64,000 nt of DNA from Pelagicoccus sp. SDUM812005 (GTDB taxonomy: Bacteria > Verrucomicrobiota > Verrucomicrobiia > Opitutales > Opitutaceae). Below are positions 20,364 through 29,209 of the stretch, in pieces. Location: the NCBI RefSeq assembly GCF_031127875.1, contig NZ_JARXIA010000019.1, forward strand, positions 62,001 through 126,000, read 5' to 3'. Position numbers and translations under genes: made by a program. Each line of letters starts with the position of its first letter. The stretch's first letter is position 1. The notes beneath the pieces were generated by a model. That model was not told where the DNA came from. It did not search any database and was given only the letters and a program-made list of their open reading frames with translations.

Positions 20364-20891
20364 ATGTCCACCGAAGATTCTGAGCAGGCAACCTGGTATC
20401 GAGAGCATCTGCTGCCGCATGAGGCGATGCTGCGCTCTTGGCTGAGCCAGCGCTACCCCGAGCAGCTGGATGTGGACGACGTCATTCAGGAGTCCCTAGT
20501 CAAGGTTCTTAGGGCTAGGGAACAGGGCGCTTTGAAGTCGCCGAAGGCATACTTTTTCGCCACTGCCAGAAATCTTGCCGTCGACCAAGTGCGACGAGCG
20601 AAGGTGATATTCGACGAATCGCTGCTTTACCACGAGTCGATCGACCTGATCGACGAAACGGAAGACGTCGAGGAGACGGTTTCTCGAAACCATGAGCTCG
20701 AGATATTGACCGAGGCGATCCAGTCGCTCCCGGATCGTTGCCGGCAGGTCTTTACCCTGAGCAAGGTGTACGGTATGACTTACGACCAAATTGCGGAACG
20801 GATGGGCATATCCTTTCACACCGTATCGGCCCAGATTTCGATAGGGCTCTCGAAGTGCAGCGAGTATATGAGGAAATATGGACAGGATTGA
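20364..20891 (+). CDS. ECF RNA polymerase sigma factor, FecI-like
   Basis: A 175-residue ECF sigma factor. Region 2 includes QLDVDDVIQESLVKVLRA and SPKAYFFATARNLAVDQVRR. Region 4 includes LPDRCRQVFTLSKVYGMTYDQIAERMGISFHTVSAQISIGLSKC, a normal helix-turn-helix. It is followed after 96 bases by a FecR-like anti-sigma gene and then an STN-domain TonB receptor, the classical order of iron- or glycan-sensing cell-surface signalling systems. An out-of-frame 10-codon reading frame starts at 20351 and overlaps the sigma start; it has no ribosome site and is probably incidental. A C-rich run precedes the gene. Confidence 0.93.
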   Translation: MSTEDSEQATWYREHLLPHEAMLRSWLSQRYPEQLDVDDVIQESLVKVLRAREQGALKSPKAYFFATARNLAVDQVRRAKVIFDESLLYHESIDLIDETEDVEETVSRNHELEILTEAIQSLPDRCRQVFTLSKVYGMTYDQIAERMGISFHTVSAQISIGLSKCSEYMRKYGQD

Positions 20892-20987
20892 AGCTGCGGA
20901 AAGATTAACGGCTAGGAATGCGATGAGCTTGGGAAGGTTAGTCCGGAGCGGCTGTGCGGTAGGATCGAAGGTGGAGAACGCGAATAG

Positions 20988-22040
20988 ATGAAACAGGAAG
21001 ATTTTGAATCGAACGAGGCAGGGCGCATCGATCGCGAAGCCGCAGAATGGGTGGCGAAGCGCATAGGCGGCTTTCGCGCCGAGGACCAGGACGCGTTTTT
21101 TGATTGGCTCGCGGCGGATCCCCGTCACGGGGAGTGGTACCAGCGGCATCTCAAGCTGTGGAAGAAGATGGACATGCTTTCGCTGTGGATGCCGGAGCAC
21201 AGCCAGGAGCCAAACAGGGACTTGCTCAAGAGCAGCAAGGCGCGTTTCGGGGCTTACTGGATAGGGGGCCTCGCTGCAGCCATCGCGATCGCCTTCTCGG
21301 CATTTCTGTTCTTGGGCGAAAGCTTTTCCGGCTCGGAGCATGGGACCCAGAACTTTGTGGCCAAAGCGTACGAGAGCCATGAGCTCCCTGATGGTTCCGT
21401 AATCGAGCTCAATGCTGGGGCGGCTCTCAGGGTGGATTACACTCCGAAATTTCGAAGGGTTGAGCTTGTTTCAAGCGAAGCCCATTTCAGTGTGGCGAAG
21501 GATCCGTCTAGACCTTTTGTCGTTGTCGTCCGTGGAGTAGAGGTGACGGCGGTAGGAACCGCGTTCAGCGTCAACCTCGAAGGCGACAGCGTCCGAGTTA
21601 TCGTGACGGAAGGGCGGGTTGCGTTGGTTTCGCGGCCCGCGGGCGGAGAGGCCCCCGACGCCGAGAAAAAGGTCTCATCTACTACGCGGGAGCTATCGGT
21701 GGGGCAGATGAGCGAGGTGCTTTTGACCGAGGAGAATCCTGTGGTGGAAGTGAAAGCCGTGTCCTTGGGGGACATGAATTCGTTGCTTTCGTGGAAGCCA
21801 CAGATGTTCGTATTCAATTCCACGCCGCTGGCGAAGGTGGTCGAGGAGTTCAACCGCCGCAACCAGACGCATCTGGTCATCGGCGATTCCCAGATCGGCA
21901 ACTACCCGCTCGTTGCGTCCTTTCGATCGGCCAATGTGGACCACTTTGTCGAATTGCTGGAGCTTTCCATCGGCCTGCGGGTGGAGCGCAACGAAAAGGA
22001 AGGTCTCATCACCTTGTACGCTCCCTTGCCGCAGAATTGA
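20988..22040 (+). CDS. FecR-family transmembrane anti-sigma regulator
   Basis: A 350-residue inner-membrane protein. The cytoplasmic N-terminus (about 1-80) holds the FecR N-terminal motif AAEWVAKRIGGFRAEDQDAFFDWLAADPRHGEWYQR. A single transmembrane helix lies at about 86-108 (YWIGGLAAAIAIAFSAFLFL). The periplasmic FecR domain follows (ELPDGSVIELNAGAALRVDY, GVEVTAVGTAFSVNLEGDSVRVIVTEGRVAL). The C-terminal region (MFVFNSTPLAKVVEEFNRRNQTHLVIG onward) is a DUF4974/STN-like module that would meet the receptor's STN domain. It should hold or activate the sigma factor at 20364 depending on ligand occupancy of the receptor at 22683. Confidence 0.93.
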   Translation: MKQEDFESNEAGRIDREAAEWVAKRIGGFRAEDQDAFFDWLAADPRHGEWYQRHLKLWKKMDMLSLWMPEHSQEPNRDLLKSSKARFGAYWIGGLAAAIAIAFSAFLFLGESFSGSEHGTQNFVAKAYESHELPDGSVIELNAGAALRVDYTPKFRRVELVSSEAHFSVAKDPSRPFVVVVRGVEVTAVGTAFSVNLEGDSVRVIVTEGRVALVSRPAGGEAPDAEKKVSSTTRELSVGQMSEVLLTEENPVVEVKAVSLGDMNSLLSWKPQMFVFNSTPLAKVVEEFNRRNQTHLVIGDSQIGNYPLVASFRSANVDHFVELLELSIGLRVERNEKEGLITLYAPLPQN

Positions 22041-22598
22041 TCTTTTAGCGCTACCTTGGGATTAGGTGGTGCCTTTGTTCTTTGTTATACCCCTTTGAAA
22101 ATAGTTTATTACCGTTAGTATCGAAGTTCGTTCCTTGAGCGCGCCTGAGGAATCGTCGCTAGGCAATGCTGCATTTCCCTTTTGAGCTGAAGCTTGTGGC
22201 GACAAGCTACAGTCCCGCGGTGCGGATCTCGCGTAGTTGTCGAGATCGCTTCCTTGTAGCGTGGTGATGAACTCAAGAAAGATCCCCCAATGCCGCTCGT
22301 TTCACGTTCTTCTGCTTGGCTTTAGCGGGACCGCTTCCTGCTTTTGGGGGAGGAATGGTCTCCTATACCTTAAGCGGATCCAGGGAAAGCGGGTAGTCTC
22401 TTGCGCATTCCCTATTCCTTTTGGGGTAAGTGCCGTATTTCTACGGTTGTGGTTTTGCTGCAGAAACACGAGATTGGTGGTTTGCGCCACCCGCATGCTA
22501 TGTTGTGCTTTCCTATTGCTCCGGCGCGGTGCTTGTTTAGGGTGATAAATGGGCATTCGCCTCAGGCACTGCAGGAGGATGCTCTTTTTCTAACTTTT

Positions 22599-22628
22599 TT
22601 GTAATCTCTTTTAACTACCTCATATATT
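22599..22628 (+). promoter_or_regulatory. Putative promoter of the STN receptor gene
   Basis: TTGTAA (22599-22604) and TATATT (22623-22628) with an 18-base spacer, in a locally T-rich stretch. Transcription would begin near 22635, exactly where the perfect inverted repeat begins. This is a consensus-style call by eye; the start site is not proven. Confidence 0.45.
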
Positions 22629-22634
22629 CCCATT

Positions 22635-22666
22635 CGTCATAGTATACGAAAACTGTTACTATGACG
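22635..22666. promoter_or_regulatory. Perfect 10-bp inverted repeat upstream of STN receptor
   Basis: CGTCATAGTA (22635-22644) and TACTATGACG (22657-22666) are exact reverse complements with a 12-base spacer, ending 16 bases before the receptor ATG (22683). The position immediately after a putative -10 box fits an operator overlapping +1. Alternatively it is a 5' leader hairpin that would lie over the translation initiation region. Confidence 0.65.
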
Positions 22667-22682
22667 CCTTATCTAACTATTA

Positions 22683-25352
22683 ATGACTTTGCAGACACGT
22701 TGTCGACGCGGTCTTTGGTTCGTTTTTATAAGTGTTATAGCGATAGGTTTCAGCGGCCAGTGTGCCGCCGCCGATTCAGACACTGTGAAGCGAAGCTTCG
22801 ATATTTCGGAGGGGTATGCGATCGATACCTTGAAGGAAGCAACAAAACAAGCGGAGGTGGATTTTATCTTCTCGGCAGGTTTGCTGCGTGGTGTAAGGAC
22901 GAAGGCGATCAAGGGGGATTATATACCCTTCGAAGCCTTTCGTCTCATGTTGGCGGATACCACACTTGTCGTTTTTCGACATGAAAAATCCGGTATCTAC
23001 TCTATAAAGGGCGGTACCGGTAAACCGAAAATCCCCAATGATGGAGATGCATCCATCGAACACGCTGACATGAAATCTCAAAAAAAGAATCTGTTTAGAT
23101 CCCTGGCGTCGCTTTTCGCCATTGCAGCCGCCACTAATGCAAGCTCTCAAGGCTTGGAGGATGACGACTCTGTTTTCGTTCTCGATCCGTTTGAAGTCGC
23201 CGGTACTTCAACGGGCTATACTGCGACCAACACGATATCTGGCACCGCTATGAACACGCCCTTGCGGGACGTTCCGATGACGATCAACGTGATTACTTCC
23301 GAGTTGGTCGAGGACATGGCTCCGATCGACTTGCAGGACGTGATGAAGATTAATTCATCCATGACGCAAACGAATCGCCATCCTGTCGTGAATCGTACCG
23401 CCTCGTGGTCTATCCGAGGTTTCATGAACCGGAACGTGTTGGTCAACGGAGTGAAGTCCGGAGACCTCGTCATTCCGCAGATGATCGACCGTGTCGAGGT
23501 CGTCAAGGGCCCGAATACGCTCTATGGACAGAGCGATCCGGGCGGCTTGGTAAACATCATCACGAAACGCCCCAAGGATGTTGAAGCCTCAAGCGTGAAA
23601 ACGATGATTGGGGATAATGGACGTTTAGGCTTGGACCTAGATGTTAACACTTTGGCGGCGAACGACGCGCTCGGCCTGCGAGTCCTCGCTGGCTACGACG
23701 AAACGGATGGTTACCGCGCTGCGGATGGCGACAATACAAGCTATGCCGGTGTGCTCGGTTCCTTGAAGGCTTCGGAGCGGACCACGATCTTTTTCGATGC
23801 GATGGGAGACGAAACCCAAGGCATTCCCGCCCAGCGCGCGGTTCATCCGTTCGTGCGAATTCCAACGGACCTGAACGGAGATGGCGTTATCGACGACACT
23901 GTGGTTCAGGGGGTGACAGAATCGACTGCTCGTTACAACTCGAGCGAGGTGCCGGCTGATTACACCTCAGCCTCCCCAGCGAGTCGCTTCGGCAACGATC
24001 GGTGGTATTTGGGAGCTGGCTTCAAGCACAAGTTTAGCGACAATATTGTAACTAACTACAACTATGTTAATACAGAGCAATATCAGTCGATGAACTTTAG
24101 CTCCATTAACACGTTTCAACCGACCGCCGAACTCGACGGAGAGCTGGGAGCTGCGCCGACTTTCTTTTACCAGCATAATTTCGATACCACGGAAGCGCAT
24201 ACCTTGCAGACGGCCGTAGTCTTGGAGAGCGATCAGGTAACGCACCGCTTCTTGATCGGGGCTCGAACAACGCGTGACTACCTGGAACAGCAATTGAAGT
24301 TCATGCGCACGAACAATGCTGAAGAACGAGCTATCCTAGATGACTGGATCGCCGATGGTCGCGACATCACGCTTCTGATTAGCTACGATGATATATTAAA
24401 CGGTATCTATCCGCACGTGGACGACGAAATTCCATCTGCGGCGGAAATTCAATCGTTCGGCGCGCCCTTGGTTGACCAGTTCAGCGAGACGGAAGTGGAT
24501 TCCTTGTACCTGACCGATAGCATTGGTTTGATGGATGGAGACTTGAAGCTACTCGCAGGCATCCGCTACACGGATATTAGCACTTCGACCCTTGACTCCA
24601 ACGGTTCGGTCGTGGGGTTGACGAACAACCGCTCCGATACCAGCTACCAATTCGGAGCAGGCTATGATATTAACCACTACTTGACGCTCTTCGGAAACGC
24701 GGCAACCGCTTTCAATCCAAACGGCTTGAATGCGAGTACAGGAGACTTCTTCGAGCCTGAGGAATCGACTGCCCAGGAAATTGGAATCAAGTTCAACGGC
24801 CTTTGGGATAACAGAGTTACTGGATCTATCTCTCTGTTTAAGATCAAAAAGGAAAACGTAGTCCGCAGCGACTTTGACCCGGACACTTTCGGACAGTTGG
24901 TAGACATCACGGACGACGAATCCAAAGGAGTCGATGTAGAGCTGAACATGAACCTGACGGAATCGTGGCAGGCCCTAGTGGGATACAGTTACCTCGATGC
25001 GGAGGTCGTCAACGGGAAGTCGACAGCGGTTGGGCTCAACCTAGAGGGGGCGGCTCCGCACAAGTTCACGCTGTGGACAAGTTATGGCTTCGATAACGGT
25101 TTCCGCTTTGGAGGCGGGGTTATCCACGCCGAGGGGCGGATCCAGCAATACGGCAATAGCGTAAATCGACTCATTTACGAGGACGGTTATACGGAAGTGA
25201 ACCTGTTCGCTCGCTACGAGACCGAGTTTAACGAGTATCCCGTTTCCTTTGGTTTGAACGTCAGCAATGCGACCGACATTCTGTATCTGCAGTCGCGAGG
25301 CGGTACGAACAACCCACGTCAAATCACTTTCAGCAGCAGAATTGATTTTTAG
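22683..25352 (+). CDS. TonB-dependent receptor with N-terminal STN signalling domain
   Basis: An 889-residue outer-membrane transducer. Residues about 1-30 form a signal peptide (GLWFVFISVIAIGFSGQCAAA). An STN domain follows at about 36-108 (FDISEGYAIDTLKEATKQAEVDFIF, IPFEAFRLMLADTTLVVFRHEKSGIYSI). A segment at about 130-156 then looks like a second signal peptide, MKSQKKNLFRSLASLFAIAA ending NASSQ, directly before VFVLDPFEVAGTSTGY and the plug (PMTINVITSELVEDM, SWSIRGF, RVEVVKGPNTLYGQSDPGGLVNIITKRP). The rest is a beta barrel ending SSRIDF. With the sigma and FecR genes upstream this is the sensor of a FecIRA-type relay. The internal signal-like segment suggests the STN part was added in front of a complete receptor gene; an internal start at 23070 is possible but lacks a clear ribosome site. 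Confidence 0.94.
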   Translation: MTLQTRCRRGLWFVFISVIAIGFSGQCAAADSDTVKRSFDISEGYAIDTLKEATKQAEVDFIFSAGLLRGVRTKAIKGDYIPFEAFRLMLADTTLVVFRHEKSGIYSIKGGTGKPKIPNDGDASIEHADMKSQKKNLFRSLASLFAIAAATNASSQGLEDDDSVFVLDPFEVAGTSTGYTATNTISGTAMNTPLRDVPMTINVITSELVEDMAPIDLQDVMKINSSMTQTNRHPVVNRTASWSIRGFMNRNVLVNGVKSGDLVIPQMIDRVEVVKGPNTLYGQSDPGGLVNIITKRPKDVEASSVKTMIGDNGRLGLDLDVNTLAANDALGLRVLAGYDETDGYRAADGDNTSYAGVLGSLKASERTTIFFDAMGDETQGIPAQRAVHPFVRIPTDLNGDGVIDDTVVQGVTESTARYNSSEVPADYTSASPASRFGNDRWYLGAGFKHKFSDNIVTNYNYVNTEQYQSMNFSSINTFQPTAELDGELGAAPTFFYQHNFDTTEAHTLQTAVVLESDQVTHRFLIGARTTRDYLEQQLKFMRTNNAEERAILDDWIADGRDITLLISYDDILNGIYPHVDDEIPSAAEIQSFGAPLVDQFSETEVDSLYLTDSIGLMDGDLKLLAGIRYTDISTSTLDSNGSVVGLTNNRSDTSYQFGAGYDINHYLTLFGNAATAFNPNGLNASTGDFFEPEESTAQEIGIKFNGLWDNRVTGSISLFKIKKENVVRSDFDPDTFGQLVDITDDESKGVDVELNMNLTESWQALVGYSYLDAEVVNGKSTAVGLNLEGAAPHKFTLWTSYGFDNGFRFGGGVIHAEGRIQQYGNSVNRLIYEDGYTEVNLFARYETEFNEYPVSFGLNVSNATDILYLQSRGGTNNPRQITFSSRIDF

Positions 25353-25718
25353 TTTATAGGGTAAAACTTCCGCGTCCGAGTCTGCGCTCGTCCCTCTTTC
25401 GCCTATTTTTTTGAGGGGATCGTAGCTCGGTTCTATGAATCAGCTGCGTGTTAGTTGAATAGGCTAAATTGTCGGGGCGCTTGAGGGAGCGGAGTCGATT
25501 GTGTTGTTCATTGCGCAAAGGCTACGTTGCTTCTCGAAGCGCTCGGGCGCGGAATAAATTTTAGCAAGGGAATGGAGAAATCTGGGAGTGTCGTTTGCTG
25601 GGGATGGGAACTGGAATATCTAAGGTCTCTCGCGTACTAAGTCCGAAGGGATCGTAAACTTTATGAGAAGCAGGTAGCCCTAGGTGTCTGCGGTGTTTTA
25701 GAATTGATAGGAATTGAT
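25353..25718. other. Intergenic region between STN receptor and barrel-sulfatase operon
   Basis: About 366 bases with no supported gene. I see no strong terminator after the receptor stop; a CCCTC/GAGGG pair (25392 and 25413) encloses the T run rather than preceding it. AGGA at 25709-25712 is the ribosome site for the ATG at 25719. Confidence 0.5.
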
Positions 25719-27593
25719 ATGGATAAGCTTAATTCGAGAAGGAACTTTTTGAAGAAAACGGTAGCGGCATCGGCAGGATTGTCGTTTACCATGACTGGAA
25801 TCGGTACTGCCAATGCGAAGGGGCGAAGCGGAGCCCTGAGGTGGGACAGGAAGGGTAGGAGGATTACGGTTCGCATGCCAGCACCTTCCAGTGTCTCGAC
25901 GGTAGAGATCAGGATTCATAGTTCCGCGAATGATTATATTTGGGAGTATAGCGATATTTCTCCGGATGCGCCGAAGGTGGATCATGAGCAAACTCGAGGC
26001 GTCTGGATGGAGAGCTTCGATAAAGGAATCGAGGAACTCATGAATTCGAGTCAGGAGGAGCGTTTCCCGACGGTCGATTTTGTAATACAGCCGAGAATGG
26101 AAGCGGTTTTCGAGATGAAGCTGAAGGAAGCGGGCGAGTATGAGTTCAATGCCAACGGTAGGAAGCCGCTTACTGAACAGATCCGTATTCCCGACGAGCA
26201 GGTCGGACATTGGGGGAACCGCTTCGTACAGGATCCCAAGACCAATAAAATCGAAGCCTTCTATATGGCGGCAAAGGTTACCAAGCAGGATTCGGAGATC
26301 GAGTTCGAATTCGATACCTTGCGCGACGATTGGACGGGTACCGTTTCGGTTCATGATTTCGAAAGCAAAAAGCAGCTTGCAAGCGTTCCGGTCACGTGGA
26401 ACCAGACGCTTCCGAAGGTTTCCACTGGAAAAGGTGTTAGTCGCGAACGGATGATCGAGTCTTTGTCGTGGGGAACGAAGTATATCTTGGAATGTCAGGA
26501 TACGAATCCGGACAGCGATACCTATGGTGGAGAGTTTCTGCACTATGATCTAGCGGGGAAAACCCGCTTGCGCGCTGATTGGTCTTGGTCTTGGGGACCC
26601 TCAGCGAGAATGCTGCTAAATGCCTCGCGTATTGAAGGAGTGGATGCAGGAATGACCAGTCGACAGCTCATGAGGAGAGCGATCGATCTGGGGTATGCGA
26701 GTATGCGGCAGCAGATTCTCGAACCTTCTCATCCTGCCTACGGATTGGTTAGAACGATCGGTACGGAGGCAAGCACGGCGGATTCCTTGTTTCTAGTCGG
26801 CTGGGGATGGATACCTCTCTACAAGGCGACGGGCGATTACCGCTTCTTGGAAGCCGGCAAGAAGGTAGGCGATACCTGCAAGAAATTACTTGATAAATAC
26901 AACGACGTCTGGCTCCCGCAAAAGTATATTTTGGAGGAAAAGGATTGGGCGAAAATAATGAGCTTCGAAACTTCGATGGGGCTTCCCGGGCTTGCCCATC
27001 TCTACTTGGAAACAGGAGAAGAAGTCTATCGCGAGACGATGATCAGGCTGGCCGATATGCTCATCAGGGTCTTCGAGCGAGAAGACGGTCTTTGGAAGGT
27101 TTTCTATCTGGAGGAAACAGGCAAAGCCGTTCCCGTTAATTATTGGACCAAGGCCTTAGGTTATGTTGTCGATGGATTGATCGAAGCGCACAAGGCAGCT
27201 CCGGAAAAGGGCTACCTAGAAAAGGGCCGACGAATTGCAGACCATGTGCTTAAAGCGCAGTTGCCGGAGGGCGCTTGGACGCTCCGATTTGACAGAGAGG
27301 CTCAGTACGTGGGGATTTGCGATAAGTCTACTACGCTGTGGGCAGGAATGATGATTCGCCTGTATAAGATGACGGGTAACAAGGCCTATTATGAATCCGG
27401 AATGCGCGCTATCGAGTGGTGCATGGACCATCAGTACTTCGGCGACGATCCTGTCGCTAGAGGTGGGTTCGTCGCTCAGAACTGGGCGTCTGGCATTAAC
27501 TTCCGTCATTGGTGGCCCGTTGTTATCACCTACAGCGTTTCATTCTTCGGGGATGCCGTTTCTGAAGCGCTTTCGCTGGACGAATGGAAGTAG
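25719..27593 (+). CDS. Tat-exported putative alpha/alpha-barrel carbohydrate enzyme, paralogue 1
   Basis: A 624-residue protein starting MDKLNSRRNFLKKTVAASAGLSFTMTG, a twin-arginine signal. The ATG at 25719 has AGGA 6 bases upstream, so the TTG at 25704 is rejected. The N-terminal about 220 residues are beta-rich (VRMPAPSSVSTVEIRIHSSA). The C-terminal about 380 residues show helical-hairpin repeats with Trp/Tyr/Gly-rich ends typical of six-hairpin glycosidase or epimerase barrels (DSLFLVGWGWIPLYKATGDYRFLEAG, NYWTKALGYVVDGLIEAH, TTLWAGMMIRLYKMTGNKAYYESG). I cannot assign a CAZy family. A homologue lies at 29210 beyond a sulfatase. A six-base gap to the sulfatase start implies cotranslation. 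Tat export suggests folding, perhaps with a cofactor, before transport. Confidence 0.75.
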   Translation: MDKLNSRRNFLKKTVAASAGLSFTMTGIGTANAKGRSGALRWDRKGRRITVRMPAPSSVSTVEIRIHSSANDYIWEYSDISPDAPKVDHEQTRGVWMESFDKGIEELMNSSQEERFPTVDFVIQPRMEAVFEMKLKEAGEYEFNANGRKPLTEQIRIPDEQVGHWGNRFVQDPKTNKIEAFYMAAKVTKQDSEIEFEFDTLRDDWTGTVSVHDFESKKQLASVPVTWNQTLPKVSTGKGVSRERMIESLSWGTKYILECQDTNPDSDTYGGEFLHYDLAGKTRLRADWSWSWGPSARMLLNASRIEGVDAGMTSRQLMRRAIDLGYASMRQQILEPSHPAYGLVRTIGTEASTADSLFLVGWGWIPLYKATGDYRFLEAGKKVGDTCKKLLDKYNDVWLPQKYILEEKDWAKIMSFETSMGLPGLAHLYLETGEEVYRETMIRLADMLIRVFEREDGLWKVFYLEETGKAVPVNYWTKALGYVVDGLIEAHKAAPEKGYLEKGRRIADHVLKAQLPEGAWTLRFDREAQYVGICDKSTTLWAGMMIRLYKMTGNKAYYESGMRAIEWCMDHQYFGDDPVARGGFVAQNWASGINFRHWWPVVITYSVSFFGDAVSEALSLDEWK

Positions 27594-27598
27594 GCAGG

Positions 27599-29146
27599 AT
27601 GAATAAACCTCAGGTACTATTGTTGCGTATCCTTTCGGCCGTTTTCGCGGTCGGATTGGTGCAGGCGGCTATCGGCAAGCAGAGCGCTCTCGAGCGAAAA
27701 CCGAATATCGTTCTGATTTTGGCCGATGATCTCGGATATGGTGATATTTCTTGCTACAATCCGGAGTCCAAGATCGAGACACCTCGAATAGACGCTTTGG
27801 CTGCTCGGGGACTACAGTTTACGGATGCCCATACGAATTCTTCGGTATGCACTCCCACGCGCTACGGAATTCTTACGGGCAGGTATAGCTGGCGTACTCG
27901 ACTCAAGGAAACGGTTCTATACGGATATGATAAGGCTTTGATTCCTCCCGAGCGTCTAACGGTAGCCAGCTTCTTGCAGGACCAAGGTTACGAAACCGCT
28001 TGTATTGGAAAATGGCACCTGGGCTGGGACTGGGCCAACGTAGACGCGGGTGCGGAAAACATCGATTTCAGCCAACCCATCGCTAATGGTCCTACCTCGG
28101 TCGGTTTCGACAGTTTCTACGGGATTGTGGGATCTCTCAGCATGCCGCCCTACGTGTGGGTGCGAGACGATATGCCTACGATGGTGCCCAGCGGGCGAAC
28201 ATCAAGTACGGTGAAACAGTCGATCTGGCTGGAGGGTGAGATTTCGGAGGATTTCGTGCACGAGCAAGTTTTGCCTCAAATCCAGGACGAAGCAGTGGCG
28301 TTCATCGAAGCGAAAGCACACGAGGAAGAGCCATTCTTCCTCTATTTGCCTCTGACTGCTCCGCATAATCCCATTTTGCCGACGGAGGAATACAAAGGTC
28401 GGGGAGGTCTGGGCAACCCGTATGCCGATTTCGTTATCATGATGGACGATTTGGTGGGGACCGTTGAAGACAGCTTAAGGGAGCAAGGCGTATTCGATAA
28501 CACGATACTGATCTTCGTTAGCGATAACGGTTGTTCCAACCAGGCGGATTTCGAGCAACTTGCCAGTGTCGGACATTTCCCTAGCTCCATTTATCGTGGC
28601 TTCAAGGCTGACCTGTACGAAGGGGGACATCGCGTACCCTTTATCATGACTTGGCCCGATCGGGTTGAGGCGGGCAAGTCGGACCGATTGGTTTGTACGA
28701 CCGATTTCCTGGCCACCTTCGCGGAGATTCTAGGCGGTTCTTTTCCCGAAAATGCGGGAGAAGACAGCTTCAGCTTCGCTCCGGCGTTGGGCTTCGCCTC
28801 TAGCTCGGTGGAGCGCGATAGCTTGGTGATGCATTCGTTCGATGGATCCTTCGCCTATCGCAAGGGCGACTACAAAGTCCTTTTCAGCAATCATTCTGGA
28901 GGATGGAGTTTCCCGAGGCCTGGGTCGGACGCCGCTGCGAAGTTGCCGGAGGTACAGCTCTACAACCTCGCGGAGGATCCCGGTGAAACAAACAACTTGC
29001 AGGCAATGTACCCTGAGCTGGTCGAGCAGTTTCGGGAGAATATGAGGAATATCGTTTTCCAGGGGCGTAGCACTCAAGGACCGCCACAAGAGAACGATGG
29101 ACCGAAAACCTGGCAGCATATTGAGTTTCTCGATACAGATCGATGA
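27599..29146 (+). CDS. Secreted formylglycine-dependent sulfatase (S1 family)
   Basis: A 515-residue arylsulfatase-type enzyme that would remove sulfate esters from a glycan. The N-terminus MNKPQVLLLRILSAVFAVGLVQAA is a Sec signal. NIVLILADDLGYGD supplies metal-binding aspartates, VCTPTRYGILTGRY carries the C-x-P-x-R signature with the modified Cys at about 84, and IGKWHLG is the usual Lys/His segment. FVSDNG and GFKADLYEGGHRVP are further family blocks. It begins 5 bases after the upstream barrel gene and is followed after 63 bases by that gene's paralogue, so all three form one operon. No formylglycine-generating enzyme or anSME is present in the window, so maturation must be encoded elsewhere. 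The substrate is unknown. Confidence 0.95.
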   Translation: MNKPQVLLLRILSAVFAVGLVQAAIGKQSALERKPNIVLILADDLGYGDISCYNPESKIETPRIDALAARGLQFTDAHTNSSVCTPTRYGILTGRYSWRTRLKETVLYGYDKALIPPERLTVASFLQDQGYETACIGKWHLGWDWANVDAGAENIDFSQPIANGPTSVGFDSFYGIVGSLSMPPYVWVRDDMPTMVPSGRTSSTVKQSIWLEGEISEDFVHEQVLPQIQDEAVAFIEAKAHEEEPFFLYLPLTAPHNPILPTEEYKGRGGLGNPYADFVIMMDDLVGTVEDSLREQGVFDNTILIFVSDNGCSNQADFEQLASVGHFPSSIYRGFKADLYEGGHRVPFIMTWPDRVEAGKSDRLVCTTDFLATFAEILGGSFPENAGEDSFSFAPALGFASSSVERDSLVMHSFDGSFAYRKGDYKVLFSNHSGGWSFPRPGSDAAAKLPEVQLYNLAEDPGETNNLQAMYPELVEQFRENMRNIVFQGRSTQGPPQENDGPKTWQHIEFLDTDR

Positions 29147-29209
29147 ATTAGGTTTCTTCCCTGAAGCAGTAGCTGGTTTCTGCTGTATAGCATGTTGTGT
29201 GGACGATTC

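Larger units (their letters stand above)
22041..22682. other. Long intergenic leader between fecR-like gene and STN receptor
   Basis: This stretch of 642 bases has no convincing gene; a 102-codon frame at 22237-22545 is rich in Cys, Leu and Arg and looks accidental. An imperfect terminator-like stem (GCAT...CCTC with GAGGATGC, 22553-22582) is followed by a T-rich tract. A good sigma-70-type promoter (22599-22628) and a perfect inverted repeat (22635-22666) come next. The receptor therefore seems to have its own promoter rather than relying on read-through from the sigma/FecR unit. Confidence 0.55.

Noticed and set aside
22237-22545. Frame of 102 codons in the long fecR-receptor spacer
   Set aside because: Composition rich in Cys, Arg and Leu, no ribosome site, no motif; treated as non-coding.
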